Below are positions 8,518 through 16,396 of a stretch of DNA of 64,000 nt, one piece after another. Source of the DNA: Stappia indica (GTDB lineage: Bacteria > Pseudomonadota > Alphaproteobacteria > Rhizobiales > Stappiaceae). The notes under the pieces are model-generated. The model was not told where the DNA came from and searched no databases. It saw only the letters and a list, made by a program, of their open reading frames with translations. Both the position numbers and the translations under genes were made by a program. Location: assembly GCF_020177335.1 (NCBI RefSeq), contig NZ_JAIVMG010000001.1:744001-808000 (forward strand). The letters run 5' to 3'. Each line of letters opens with the position of its first letter. Position 1 is the stretch's first letter.

Positions 8518-9434
8518 CAGTTCGTCTCCCTTGCCGGGGCCTTGTCGAGCCCGCAGTCCCGCGCCATGCGCCGCAGGGCCTGAAGCCCCATCGACTGATA
8601 GTGGACCGGATCGCGCTGATCCGGGTCCTGCTCCGCTTCGATCACCAACCAGCCGGAATAACCATGCTCGGCGGCGATGCGCAGCACCGGTTCGAAGGCC
8701 ACGCCCCCGTCCGGATCGCCCGGTACGGTGAAGACGCCGCGCCGCACGCCTTCCAGGAAGCTCAAGCCCTGTTCGCGCACCTCGGCCATGACATCGGGCC
8801 GCACGTTCTTGGCGTGCAAGTGGCTCACCCGCCCCATGTGCCGGCGGGCCAGCGCCTCCGGGTCGCCACCGCCGAAAAAGGCGTGGCCGGTGTCGAGCAG
8901 CAACCGGGTCGCCGGGCCGGTCTCGGCCATGAACCGGTCGATCTCCGCTTCGCTCTCCACCACCGTGCCCATGTGGTGATGATAGACCAGCGGCACGCCC
9001 TCGGCCGCGCAATGGGCGGCGACCGCCTCCACATCCTTGCAGAAGGCGGCGAACCGCTCCGGATCGAGCCGGGGCCGGTCATTGACCGGTGTGTCATCGG
9101 CGCCATGCACCGCGTTGGAGGTCTCGCAGGCGATGCAAACCGGCGAGCCCATCGCCTTCAACCGATCAAGATGCGGCTGGATCGCGCGGATTTCCTCCTC
9201 GACCGAGCGGGTCAGGAGGTTGAGCGAATACCAGGCGGAGACGAACCGCAGGCCATGGGGCTCCAGCACGGCGCGCAGTTCTTCCGGGTCGACCGGGAAC
9301 TTGTGGCCGTTCTCGATGCCGTCGAAGCCGATCTCGCCCGCCTGACGCAGGCAGGTTTCCAGCGGGATATGGGCGCCGAGGGTCTGGTCATCGTCGTTCG
9401 ACCAGGCAATCGGGTTGGTGCCATAGAGGATCAT
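8517..9434 (-). CDS. iolE: myo-inosose-2 dehydratase
   Basis: A 305-residue TIM-barrel protein of the xylose-isomerase-like/AP-endonuclease 2 fold that dehydrates scyllo-inosose to 3D-trihydroxycyclohexane-1,2-dione. Conserved features include [12 protein letters not shown] at the N-terminus, [26 protein letters not shown] and SHLHAKNVR, which supply metal and substrate ligands. ATG 9434 (MILYGTNP) was chosen: the upstream in-frame extension runs into iolD and is not IolE-like. It lies 25 nt after iolD and overlaps iolB by one base. Confidence 0.95.
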   Translation of the reverse strand: MILYGTNPIAWSNDDDQTLGAHIPLETCLRQAGEIGFDGIENGHKFPVDPEELRAVLEPHGLRFVSAWYSLNLLTRSVEEEIRAIQPHLDRLKAMGSPVCIACETSNAVHGADDTPVNDRPRLDPERFAAFCKDVEAVAAHCAAEGVPLVYHHHMGTVVESEAEIDRFMAETGPATRLLLDTGHAFFGGGDPEALARRHMGRVSHLHAKNVRPDVMAEVREQGLSFLEGVRRGVFTVPGDPDGGVAFEPVLRIAAEHGYSGWLVIEAEQDPDQRDPVHYQSMGLQALRRMARDCGLDKAPARETN

Positions 9435-9459
9435 CGCAGTCGCTTTCCGCTCGCCGCCG

Positions 9460-11289
9460 TCAGTCGGCCGGCCGTTGATGTGTGAGAGCCTGTTCGTAGG
9501 ACTGGCGCGCCGCCCGCACCTCGGTCCGGCCGGAGACTTCCGGCACGGCCACGTCCCACCAGTGACCGCCCGCATCGGTGGAGATGCGCGGGTCGGTGTC
9601 GATGACGATCACATGACTGCGGTCGGAGGCGCGCGCCCGCTGCAGCGCCGCCTCCAGCCCGGCGATGTCATCGACCTTTTCCGCGATCGCGTTCATCGAC
9701 GCGGCATGGGCGGTGAAGTCGATGGCGCTCGGCTGCACATGGCGGGCCGTATCGAGCAGGTTGTTGAAGCTCTCCCCGCCGGTGGCCCGCTGCAGACGGT
9801 CGATGCAGCCAAACCCGCGATTGTCGAGCAGCACGACGATCAGCTTGACCCCGAGCATCACCGAGGTGGCCAGCTCCGAGTTCATCATCATGTAGGAGCC
9901 GTCGCCGACCATGACGATCACGTCCCGGTCCGGATGGGCCATCTTCGCGCCGACACCGCCGGCGATCTCGTAGCCCATGCAGGAAAAGCCGTATTCCATG
10001 TGGTAGCCGTTTGGCCGCCCCGCCTGCCACAGCTTGTGCAGCTCGCCCGGCAGGCCGCCGGCAGCCCCCAGAACGATGGCGTTCTCGTCACTGGCGCGCT
10101 GCACCGCGCCGATCACCTGGGCATCGCTCGGCAGGGCATTGCCGGCGGGCGGCGCGGTCACCTTAGCCACAGCATCGAGCCACTCGGCGCGCAAGGCGGG
10201 CGCCGGCGGCGTTGCCGCATGATCGCCGAGAAGCGCCGACAACTCGTTCAGCGCGCCATCGGCATCGGCGACCAGCGACAGGGCGTCGTGCTTCATCGCG
10301 TCATAGGCGGCGACATTGATCGACAGGATGCGCCGGTCCGGGTTGCGAAACAGCGCCCAGGAGCCGGTGGTGAAGTCCTGAAAGCGGGTACCGACGCCGA
10401 TCACCAGATCCGCTTTTGCCGCGACCGCGTTGGCGGCAGAGGAACCGGTAACGCCAATGGCGCCGAGGTTCAGCGGATGATCCGCCGGCAGCGCCGACTT
10501 GCCCGCCTGGGTCTCGGCCACCGGGATGCCATGAGCCTCGGCAAAGGCGGCGAGGCTGGCACAGGCGCCGGCGTAATGCACCCCGCCCCCGGCAATGATC
10601 AGCGGGGTTTTCGCGGCCAGGATCGCCTCGGCGGCGGCCTGCACCTCCATGCGATCCGCCCGTGGACGGCGACGGCGCCAGGTCTTTTGCGCAAAGAAAT
10701 TCTCCGGCCAGTCGAAGGCCTCGGCCTGCACATCCTGACAGAAGGCCAGGGTCACCGGCCCGCAAGCGACCGGATCGGTCAGGGTGGCCATGGCGCGGGG
10801 CAGCGCGGTCAGGAGATGCTCGGGCCGGGTGATCCGGTCGAAATAGCGGCTGACCGGGCGAAAACAGTCATTGACCGAAACCGTGCCGTCCTCGAAATCC
10901 TCCACCTGCTGCAACACCGGGTCCGGGGCGCGGTTGGCAAACACATCCCCCGGCACCAGCAGCACCGGCAGGCGGTTGACATGGGCAAGGGCGGCGGCCG
11001 TCACCATGTTGGCGGCGCCCGGGCCGATGGAGGTGGTCACCGCCATGGCCTGACGCCGGTTTCGCGCCTTGGCATAGGCAATCGCCGCATGGGCCATGCC
11101 CTGCTCGTTGTGGCCGCGCCAGGTCGGGAATTCATCCCCCGCCGCCTGCAACGCCTCGCCGAGACCAGCGACATTGCCATGGCCGAAGATCGCCCAGCAT
11201 CCGGGGATCAGCGGCTCGCCCTCCTCGTTCTTCTGGGCGATGAGATAGCGTACCATCGCCTGCGCGGCGGTCAGCCGGATCGTCGTCAT
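9460..11289 (-). CDS. iolD: 3D-(3,5/4)-trihydroxycyclohexane-1,2-dione hydrolase (ThDP-dependent)
   Basis: A 609-residue thiamine-diphosphate enzyme that hydrolytically opens the inositol-derived ring to 5-deoxyglucuronate. The N-terminal domain has the ThDP-activating glutamate in [18 protein letters not shown]. The C-terminal domain has the [12 protein letters not shown] metal/ThDP-binding motif ending [14 protein letters not shown]. Length fits IolD and is longer than acetolactate synthase. ATG 11289 overlaps the iolC stop (ATGA), so translation is coupled. Confidence 0.96.
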   Translation of the reverse strand: MTTIRLTAAQAMVRYLIAQKNEEGEPLIPGCWAIFGHGNVAGLGEALQAAGDEFPTWRGHNEQGMAHAAIAYAKARNRRQAMAVTTSIGPGAANMVTAAALAHVNRLPVLLVPGDVFANRAPDPVLQQVEDFEDGTVSVNDCFRPVSRYFDRITRPEHLLTALPRAMATLTDPVACGPVTLAFCQDVQAEAFDWPENFFAQKTWRRRRPRADRMEVQAAAEAILAAKTPLIIAGGGVHYAGACASLAAFAEAHGIPVAETQAGKSALPADHPLNLGAIGVTGSSAANAVAAKADLVIGVGTRFQDFTTGSWALFRNPDRRILSINVAAYDAMKHDALSLVADADGALNELSALLGDHAATPPAPALRAEWLDAVAKVTAPPAGNALPSDAQVIGAVQRASDENAIVLGAAGGLPGELHKLWQAGRPNGYHMEYGFSCMGYEIAGGVGAKMAHPDRDVIVMVGDGSYMMMNSELATSVMLGVKLIVVLLDNRGFGCIDRLQRATGGESFNNLLDTARHVQPSAIDFTAHAASMNAIAEKVDDIAGLEAALQRARASDRSHVIVIDTDPRISTDAGGHWWDVAVPEVSGRTEVRAARQSYEQALTHQRPAD

Positions 11290-13217
11290 GCCTTGGCTCC
11301 CATCGTCTTTGCACCGGCGGCGGTCTCTCGCGCCGCGTCCCAGGCCGCGCACAGCCCGACGAAGGCCTCGCGCATGGCCCGCACCGCCGCCGCGTCGTCA
11401 ATCTCGCCGGCCAGCCACTTGCGCGCACTCGGCCCGAAGATCGTCCGGCCGACGGCAAAGCCCTTCACCAGATCGAACCCGGCCGCAACCTCGAAACTGG
11501 CCCGCAGGCGATCCGCCGGCGCATCGAGCCCGAGAACGACAATACCGCGCACATGCGGATCGTTGCGGGAGATCGCCGCGCAGGTTTTCTCCCAGCCGGC
11601 GGCGCTCGTCATCGGCTCCAGCTTCCACCAGTCCGGATAGACGCCGAGATCGTAGAACCGCTGAATGACGGCGGCGGTGGTGTCGTCGCCGACCGGCCCG
11701 ACCTTGGACGGAATCACTTCCAGCAACAGCTCCAGCCCATTGGCGCGCGCCGCCCGGGCGAGCCGCACGACACGCTCCTCCTGCTGACGCTTCATCTCCG
11801 GCTCATCGTCCGGATGATAGAAGCACAGCACCTTGACCACATGCTCCGTCGGCCATTCGGCGAGATCGGAGCCATAGTCCGGGCCGATTTCCAGCTCAAG
11901 CGGGCGCGAACCGGGCCGCTCCACCGGCCGGCCAATCCACAGACCCGTGCCGGCGGCATCATAAAGCGCCTGCGGCCCGAGCCGGCCATCGCAAAGAATG
12001 CCGTACCCGTCCAGGTCCCCCTTCACCGCCAGCGCCGCAGCAAGACACAGCCGCTTGAAAGCGCCGATCCGCTTCGGATCCGCGCCCAGTTCCTCGGCCA
12101 TATCCTCAAGCTGCTTGCGGTGATCGAAGGCAAACACCCGCATCTCGGGCCAGTCGCCGCGCCGATTGGTCGACCAGTGCACCTGTTCCAGCGCCGCGTC
12201 GTGGCGCAGCGCGGGCACGCGCACACCGCGCTCCAGAAAGAAGCGCAACTCCTCCCAGCTCGGATAGGACGGCGCACAGCCATGGCGCGACACGGCCAGC
12301 GCACCGCAGGCATTGGCATAGGTGAGCGCGGTCTTCCAGTCCCTGTCGTCAAGCCAGCCCTTGAGCAGGCCGGACATGAAGCCATCGCCGGCACCGAGCA
12401 CATTGAACACCTCAATGGGAAAGCCCGGACCGGAGATCCCTGCGTCGAGATCGTCCGGAATCGGTCCAGTGAAGGCGACAGCGCCCATGGGGCCGCGCTT
12501 GCACACCAGCGTCGCCGCCGTCACGGCGCGTACCGCGCGCAAGGCCGCGAGCGTATCGGTGCTGCCGCCGGCGATGTGGAATTCCTCCTCCGTGCCGACG
12601 ATCAGGTCGAACAGCGGCAGGGTCGATTGCAGCTTGGCGGTGACTTCCGGCGAGGCGATGAACCGGCTTTCCCCGGCATCATGGCCGGCAAGCCCCCAGA
12701 GATTCGGCCGGTAGTCGATGTCGAGTGCCGTGCGCGCGCCGCTGTCGCGGGCAAGGCGCAGCGCCTTCAGCACCGCCGCTTCCGTCCGGGGATGGGACAG
12801 ATGGGTGCCAGTGGCGACCACCGCGCGGGCCGAGGCGATGAAGTCCGCGTCAATGTCGTCTTCACACAGCGCCATGTCGGCGCAATTGTCGCGATAGAAG
12901 ATCAGCGGAAACTGTTCCTGATCGCGAATGCCGAGCAGCACCAGCGCGGTCAACCGCTCCGGATCGGTGACGACGCCGGAGACATCGACCCCTTCGCGCT
13001 GCAACTGCTCGCGAATGAACCGGCCCATGTGCTCATCGCCGACCCGGGTGATCAGCGCCGATTTCAGACCGAGCCGCGCGGTGCCGGCGGCCATGTTGGT
13101 CGGCGACCCGCCGATATACTTGCCGAAGGAGCGCATATCCTCCAGCCGCCCGCCCACCTGCGCCCCGTAAAGATCAACGGAGGCGCGGCCGATGGTGATC
13201 ACATCCAGCGTCTTCAC
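11286..13217 (-). CDS. iolC: 5-dehydro-2-deoxygluconokinase fused to DUF2090 domain
   Basis: A 643-residue two-domain protein and the first gene of the operon. Residues 1 to about 325 are a PfkB-family sugar kinase (GGSPTNMAAGTARLG substrate motif; NVLGAGDGFMSGLLKG anion hole and catalytic Asp) that phosphorylates 5-dehydro-2-deoxygluconate. Residues from about 335 to the end match the DUF2090 domain, which has the TIM-barrel character of class I aldolases and is proposed to cleave the phosphorylated product to malonate semialdehyde and dihydroxyacetone phosphate. The fusion is common in Proteobacteria. The aldolase role of DUF2090 is inference. iolG and iolA are not in the window. Confidence 0.95.
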   Translation of the reverse strand: MKTLDVITIGRASVDLYGAQVGGRLEDMRSFGKYIGGSPTNMAAGTARLGLKSALITRVGDEHMGRFIREQLQREGVDVSGVVTDPERLTALVLLGIRDQEQFPLIFYRDNCADMALCEDDIDADFIASARAVVATGTHLSHPRTEAAVLKALRLARDSGARTALDIDYRPNLWGLAGHDAGESRFIASPEVTAKLQSTLPLFDLIVGTEEEFHIAGGSTDTLAALRAVRAVTAATLVCKRGPMGAVAFTGPIPDDLDAGISGPGFPIEVFNVLGAGDGFMSGLLKGWLDDRDWKTALTYANACGALAVSRHGCAPSYPSWEELRFFLERGVRVPALRHDAALEQVHWSTNRRGDWPEMRVFAFDHRKQLEDMAEELGADPKRIGAFKRLCLAAALAVKGDLDGYGILCDGRLGPQALYDAAGTGLWIGRPVERPGSRPLELEIGPDYGSDLAEWPTEHVVKVLCFYHPDDEPEMKRQQEERVVRLARAARANGLELLLEVIPSKVGPVGDDTTAAVIQRFYDLGVYPDWWKLEPMTSAAGWEKTCAAISRNDPHVRGIVVLGLDAPADRLRASFEVAAGFDLVKGFAVGRTIFGPSARKWLAGEIDDAAAVRAMREAFVGLCAAWDAARETAAGAKTMGAKA

Positions 13218-13328
13218 AAGTTTCCCACCATGACAATCGGGCTCCCCGTCCTATCAATCCCTGAAACCGACCCACATCGCCCGACACCATCCGGCAGCCG
13301 TCCGCAGGCCATCACGCAGGCTCAAAAC

Positions 13329-13342
13329 GGAACATAAATTCC
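13329..13342. promoter_or_regulatory. IolR-type operator, proximal site
   Basis: Exact GGAA-CATAAA-TTCC, matching the GGAA-N6-TTCC motif described for rhizobial IolR (RpiR-family repressor of inositol genes). It lies 112 bases upstream of the iolC start. The match is seen; IolR binding is inferred and no iolR gene is in the window. Confidence 0.7.
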
Positions 13343-13653
13343 ATTTTCCCGCCCCGCAACCGGATTTTCACCTTTCTCCCGGTCTGCCACTCGGAATACC
13401 CCCGAAGCCCCTTACCACGAAGCCGGGCCGGCCTCCGCCCTTCCACTTGGCCAGAGGACCAGGCAAGAACGCGCCGTTATTCCCTCCGGAATTCGCCAAA
13501 TGAGAGTTGGGAGTGTAATTTTTCTTACGCAAAATCAAGGCATAACGGACCTTACACCGAGAGCGCCGGTTGACGACAGGCAGACCCGCATGGCGCCGTG
13601 CTCCCACCCCAACCGGCGAGACCGCTCCGAACCCGACCTCCTCGCCAGATTTT

Positions 13654-13667
13654 GGAATATTCATTCC
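13654..13667. promoter_or_regulatory. IolR-type operator, distal site
   Basis: A second exact GGAA-TATTCA-TTCC site, flanked by T and A so that the dyad extends to TGGAAT/ATTCCA arms around ATTC. It lies about 437 bases upstream of iolC. Two exact copies in one upstream region support a real operator pair, possibly for looping or for two promoters. Confidence 0.7.
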
Positions 13668-14009
13668 ATTAATGGCGCCGCGGGGCCGACCGTCCGCGCC
13701 GCCGGCCACCCTCCGGCAGTCCTCCGGCCAGGGCGGAGCTGATATGCGGCGCACACGATTTTCGTTGCACCGCACACGGTTATGTGGTCTACGGCTTGTG
13801 CCAGCGCTGCGTGGAGAGACGGTCCGACCGTTCACGGCGCCTTCAGGCCCAGCAACTTTCCTGATCCGATCGTTGCCCGAGAAAGCCGCCTCCTCCGGGA
13901 AGCGCATGACCAAGGCAGCTGATCTGCGCAAGCTCCCTTTATCGACAACGCTCGCACTCGCCCTGCGCCGGCACTTGCCTGGCGCGCGGCGACATAGCAA
14001 GGATTCGAC

Positions 14010-15338
14010 TTGACCACTTTTTCTGATCTCGGCCTCGCCGAGCCGATCCTGAAAGCCGTTGCGGCCGAAGGCTATACTTCGCCGACGCCGATCCAGGCAC
14101 AGGGCATCCCCGCAATTCTGTCCGGCAGCGACGTTCTGGGCCTCGCCCAGACCGGCACCGGCAAGACCGCTTCTTTCGTGCTGCCGCTGCTTCATCGCGT
14201 GTGCCAGCAGAAGGGCCGTCCGCAGCCCAAGACCTGCAGCTCGCTGATTCTCGCTCCAACCCGCGAACTGGCGGCGCAGATCGCCGACAGCATCCGCGCC
14301 TATGGCCAGAAGGTGCGCCATTCGTCGACCGTCGTGGTCGGCGGCGCCCGGCCGATGCCGCAGATCCGCAACCTTGCCCGTGGCATCGACATCGTCGTCG
14401 CCACGCCGGGCCGCCTGCTCGACCACATGTCGACCGGTGCCGTGCGTCTCGACCAGACCACGACCATCGTCCTCGACGAGGCCGACCACATGCTGGATCT
14501 TGGCTTTCTGCCGGCGATCCGCAAGATTCTCGCCGCCCTGCCGGCAGAGCGCCAGACCGTGCTCCTGTCCGCAACGATGCCCAAGCCGATCCGTGCGCTT
14601 GCCGACGACTTCCTGCGCAATCCGCAGGAAATTGCCGTCGCCCCGGCTTCCAAGCCGATCGACCGGATCGAGCAGAAGGTGCTGCTGATCGAGCGTGACG
14701 CCAAGCGCCAGGCGCTGGTCGACGTGCTCAACACCGAAAACATGGAACGGGCGATCGTCTTCACCCGCACCAAGCATGGCGCCGACAAGGTGGCGCAGCA
14801 TCTTGAGCGGGCCGGCTTCTCCTCCGCCGCGATCCACGGCAACAAGAGCCAGGGCCAGCGCCAGCGTGCGCTCGACGCCTTCCGCTCCGGCCGCACCCCG
14901 GTGCTCGTCGCCACCGATATCGCCGCGCGCGGCATCGACGTGGATGGCGTCTCGCATGTGGTGAATTTCGAACTGCCGAACGTGCCGGAATCCTACGTCC
15001 ACCGCATTGGCCGGACGGCGCGCGCGGGCAAGAGCGGCTTTGCCGTCTCCTTCTGCGACCGCAGCGAACGGCCGTTCCTGCGCGACATCGAGAAGCTGAT
15101 CGGCAAGACGCTGGTCGAGCGCGAGGACGATGGCCCGATGCCCTCCAAGGGGCGCAAGCCCTCCCGGCGGCCGTTCAAGCCCCGGGCCGAGGGTGACGCC
15201 GGTGCCAATGGCAAGCCGCGCGGCTTCCGTGGCAAGCCGCAGGGAGCCAAGCGCGGCCCCCGCGAGGATCGTCCCTCCGGCTCCGAAGGCGGCTATCGCG
15301 GCCGGCAGCGCCGGTTCGATTCGGCGCATACCGGCTAA
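14010..15338 (+). CDS. rhlE: DEAD-box ATP-dependent RNA helicase (RhlE-like)
   Basis: A 442-residue RNA helicase. The motifs are in order: Q motif (YTSPTPIQ, residues 22-29), Walker A AQTGTGKT (46-53), PTRELAAQ (83-90), TPGR (132-135), DEAD (156-159), SAT (187-189), ATDIAARGID and HRIGRTARAGKSG. From about residue 370 the protein is a basic, Gly/Arg/Pro-rich tail typical of RhlE proteins that act in ribosome assembly and mRNA turnover at low temperature. The start is TTG 14010 with AAGGA 6 nt upstream; no ATG or GTG fits better. A strong terminator follows. Confidence 0.93.
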   Translation: MTTFSDLGLAEPILKAVAAEGYTSPTPIQAQGIPAILSGSDVLGLAQTGTGKTASFVLPLLHRVCQQKGRPQPKTCSSLILAPTRELAAQIADSIRAYGQKVRHSSTVVVGGARPMPQIRNLARGIDIVVATPGRLLDHMSTGAVRLDQTTTIVLDEADHMLDLGFLPAIRKILAALPAERQTVLLSATMPKPIRALADDFLRNPQEIAVAPASKPIDRIEQKVLLIERDAKRQALVDVLNTENMERAIVFTRTKHGADKVAQHLERAGFSSAAIHGNKSQGQRQRALDAFRSGRTPVLVATDIAARGIDVDGVSHVVNFELPNVPESYVHRIGRTARAGKSGFAVSFCDRSERPFLRDIEKLIGKTLVEREDDGPMPSKGRKPSRRPFKPRAEGDAGANGKPRGFRGKPQGAKRGPREDRPSGSEGGYRGRQRRFDSAHTG

Positions 15339-15373
15339 CGACCACATCGGCCTTTTGGGCCAATACCGACACG

Positions 15374-15410
15374 AAAACGCCGGCGCCTCTCGCGCCGGCG
15401 TTTTCATTTT
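15374..15410 (+). terminator. Intrinsic terminator of the RhlE-like helicase gene
   Basis: A perfect 13-bp stem (AAAACGCCGGCGC at 15374-15386, GCGCCGGCGTTTT at 15392-15404) with a 5-nt loop, followed by a T-rich tail. It starts 35 bases after the helicase stop. The A-run before the stem makes it usable in both directions, so it may also end the convergent cytochrome c transcript. Confidence 0.9.
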
Positions 15411-15459
15411 CCGCCTGCCCGGCGGAATTGCGTCTCGTCCGCGCGGAGCAAATCCCCCC

Positions 15460-15894
15460 TCAGAAGATGCCGTTTTCCCGCTGCAAGGCGCGGACATAGG
15501 CGACAATCGCCGCCACATCCGCTTCACTCACCTCCGGCACCGGCGCCATGTCGCCGAAGGTCCAGTGATGCTGGCGCACGCCGCGCGTGGCGGCGAGGAA
15601 GAACGCGCCATCGGCATGGTGGCTAGGCTCGTAGATCTTGTGCACCAGCGGCGGCCCCTGCCCGCCCCGCCCGGCGGCGTTGCCCCCGTGGCAGGTGGCA
15701 CAATTGGCCGCAAACAGCGCCGCCCCGGCCCGCTCCGTCTCGGACAGACGCGCCGGGACCTTCACGCTCGCAAGCGCCGCGCCACCAGCGCCGGGCGCGG
15801 ACGGCGGGGCCTCGCCGCCGCGCAGGAGCAGCGCACCGGCAACGCCGGCAGCGATCACCACAAGCAGCGCCAGGACCTTGCCTTTTCCGCTCAT
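15460..15894 (-). CDS. Membrane-anchored class I c-type cytochrome
   Basis: A 144-residue protein with an uncleaved-type N-terminal helix (KVLALLVVIAAGVAGALLL), an Ala/Pro/Gly linker, and one heme-binding motif CATCH (Cys65, Cys68, His69). Met116 in FGDMAPVPEVSEADV is the likely distal ligand. Length and order fit a small periplasm-facing cytochrome c. It lies 10 nt after cueR on the same strand, so it is probably copper-regulated. The function is not certain; a role in electron transfer linked to copper handling or oxidation is an inference. The upstream in-frame extension overlaps cueR and was dropped. Confidence 0.88.
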   Translation of the reverse strand: MSGKGKVLALLVVIAAGVAGALLLRGGEAPPSAPGAGGAALASVKVPARLSETERAGAALFAANCATCHGGNAAGRGGQGPPLVHKIYEPSHHADGAFFLAATRGVRQHHWTFGDMAPVPEVSEADVAAIVAYVRALQRENGIF

Positions 15895-15904
15895 GCCGCC
15901 CCCG

Positions 15905-16303
15905 TCATGCCAGAGGATCCGCGCCGGCCAGATCGTCGAGGATCGGGCAGTCGGGCCGTGCATCGCCGTGGCAGCTTTCGGCAAGCCGCTTCAGCACCTT
16001 CTTCATGGCCTGCAGTTCGGCGATCTTGCGCTCGACTTCGCCGATCTTTTCCAGCGCCACCGCCTTCACATCGGCGCTGGCGCGCTGCTCGTTGTCGTAG
16101 AGCGACAACAGCGCCCGGCATTCGTCGATGGTAAAGCCAAGGCTGCGGGACCGCTGCAGAAACCGCAGCCGGTGCACGTCCTTGTCGCTGTAGTCGCGAT
16201 AGCCATTGGCCGCGCGGGTCGGAGTGACCAGCGCGATCTCTTCATAGTAGCGAATGGTTTTTGCGGGAAGGTTCGACCGTTCCGCCGCAGCACCGATGTT
16301 CAT
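15905..16303 (-). CDS. cueR: Cu(I)-responsive MerR-family regulator CueR
   Basis: A 132-residue MerR-family activator. The N-terminal winged helix is NIGAAAERSNLPAKTIRYYEE. A long dimerisation helix follows, and the metal loop is CHGDARPDC (Cys111-x7-Cys119), the two-cysteine Cu(I)/Ag(I) site of CueR. Ser76 in RASADVK matches the conserved CueR Ser77 that marks monovalent-metal selectivity. It is transcribed with the downstream cytochrome c and has a canonical-looking CueR operator in its own promoter, so autoregulation by copper is likely. No CopA ATPase or multicopper oxidase is adjacent. Confidence 0.94.
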   Translation of the reverse strand: MNIGAAAERSNLPAKTIRYYEEIALVTPTRAANGYRDYSDKDVHRLRFLQRSRSLGFTIDECRALLSLYDNEQRASADVKAVALEKIGEVERKIAELQAMKKVLKRLAESCHGDARPDCPILDDLAGADPLA

Positions 16304-16332
16304 GGTCCGCCTCGTCGGGTTACTCCGAGGCC

Positions 16333-16363
16333 AAGGTGAACCATCCAGCTACGGGAAGGTCAA
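16333..16363 (-). promoter_or_regulatory. CueR-type promoter and operator of cueR
   Basis: Read on the minus strand, a TTGACC -35 (16358-16363) is separated by 19 bases from CACCTT (16333-16338). The long spacer carries a MerR-type dyad, ACCTTCC-N7-GGATGGT (16354-16360 and 16340-16346), with one mismatch. The arrangement closely resembles the E. coli copA promoter recognised by CueR, with an overlong spacer that the activator must untwist. Confidence 0.85.
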
Positions 16364-16364
16364 G

Positions 16365-16390
16365 CGCCCCGATCCTGTCGGACCGGGGCG
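16365..16390 (-). terminator. Hairpin downstream of ileS
   Basis: An 11-bp stem with one mismatch (CGCCCCGATCC at 16365-16375 with GGACCGGGGCG at 16380-16390) and a TGTC loop lies just after the ileS stop. The T-run is on the plus-strand side, so termination of ileS would rely on the stem alone. It touches the -35 box of the cueR promoter. Confidence 0.55.
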
Positions 16391-16396
16391 TTTTCG

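Larger units (their letters stand above)
13218..14009. other. Long divergent regulatory region between iolC and the RhlE-like helicase
   Basis: Nearly 800 bases without a supported gene. Small frames at 13500-13742 and 13570-14013 lack ribosome-binding sites and family character. The region holds two GGAA-N6-TTCC sites (listed separately) and a locally A/T-rich patch around 13510-13545 that could contain the iol promoter. The part from about 13750 to 14009 is probably the helicase promoter and leader. Confidence 0.6.

Noticed and set aside
13570-14013. 147-codon frame upstream of the helicase gene
   Set aside because: Low-complexity Arg/Pro/Ser content, no ribosome-binding site, and it overlaps a clear regulatory region and the helicase start.
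13368-15527. 719-codon minus-strand frame over the helicase gene
   Set aside because: It mirrors the RhlE-like gene, crosses its terminator and contains no recognisable domain.
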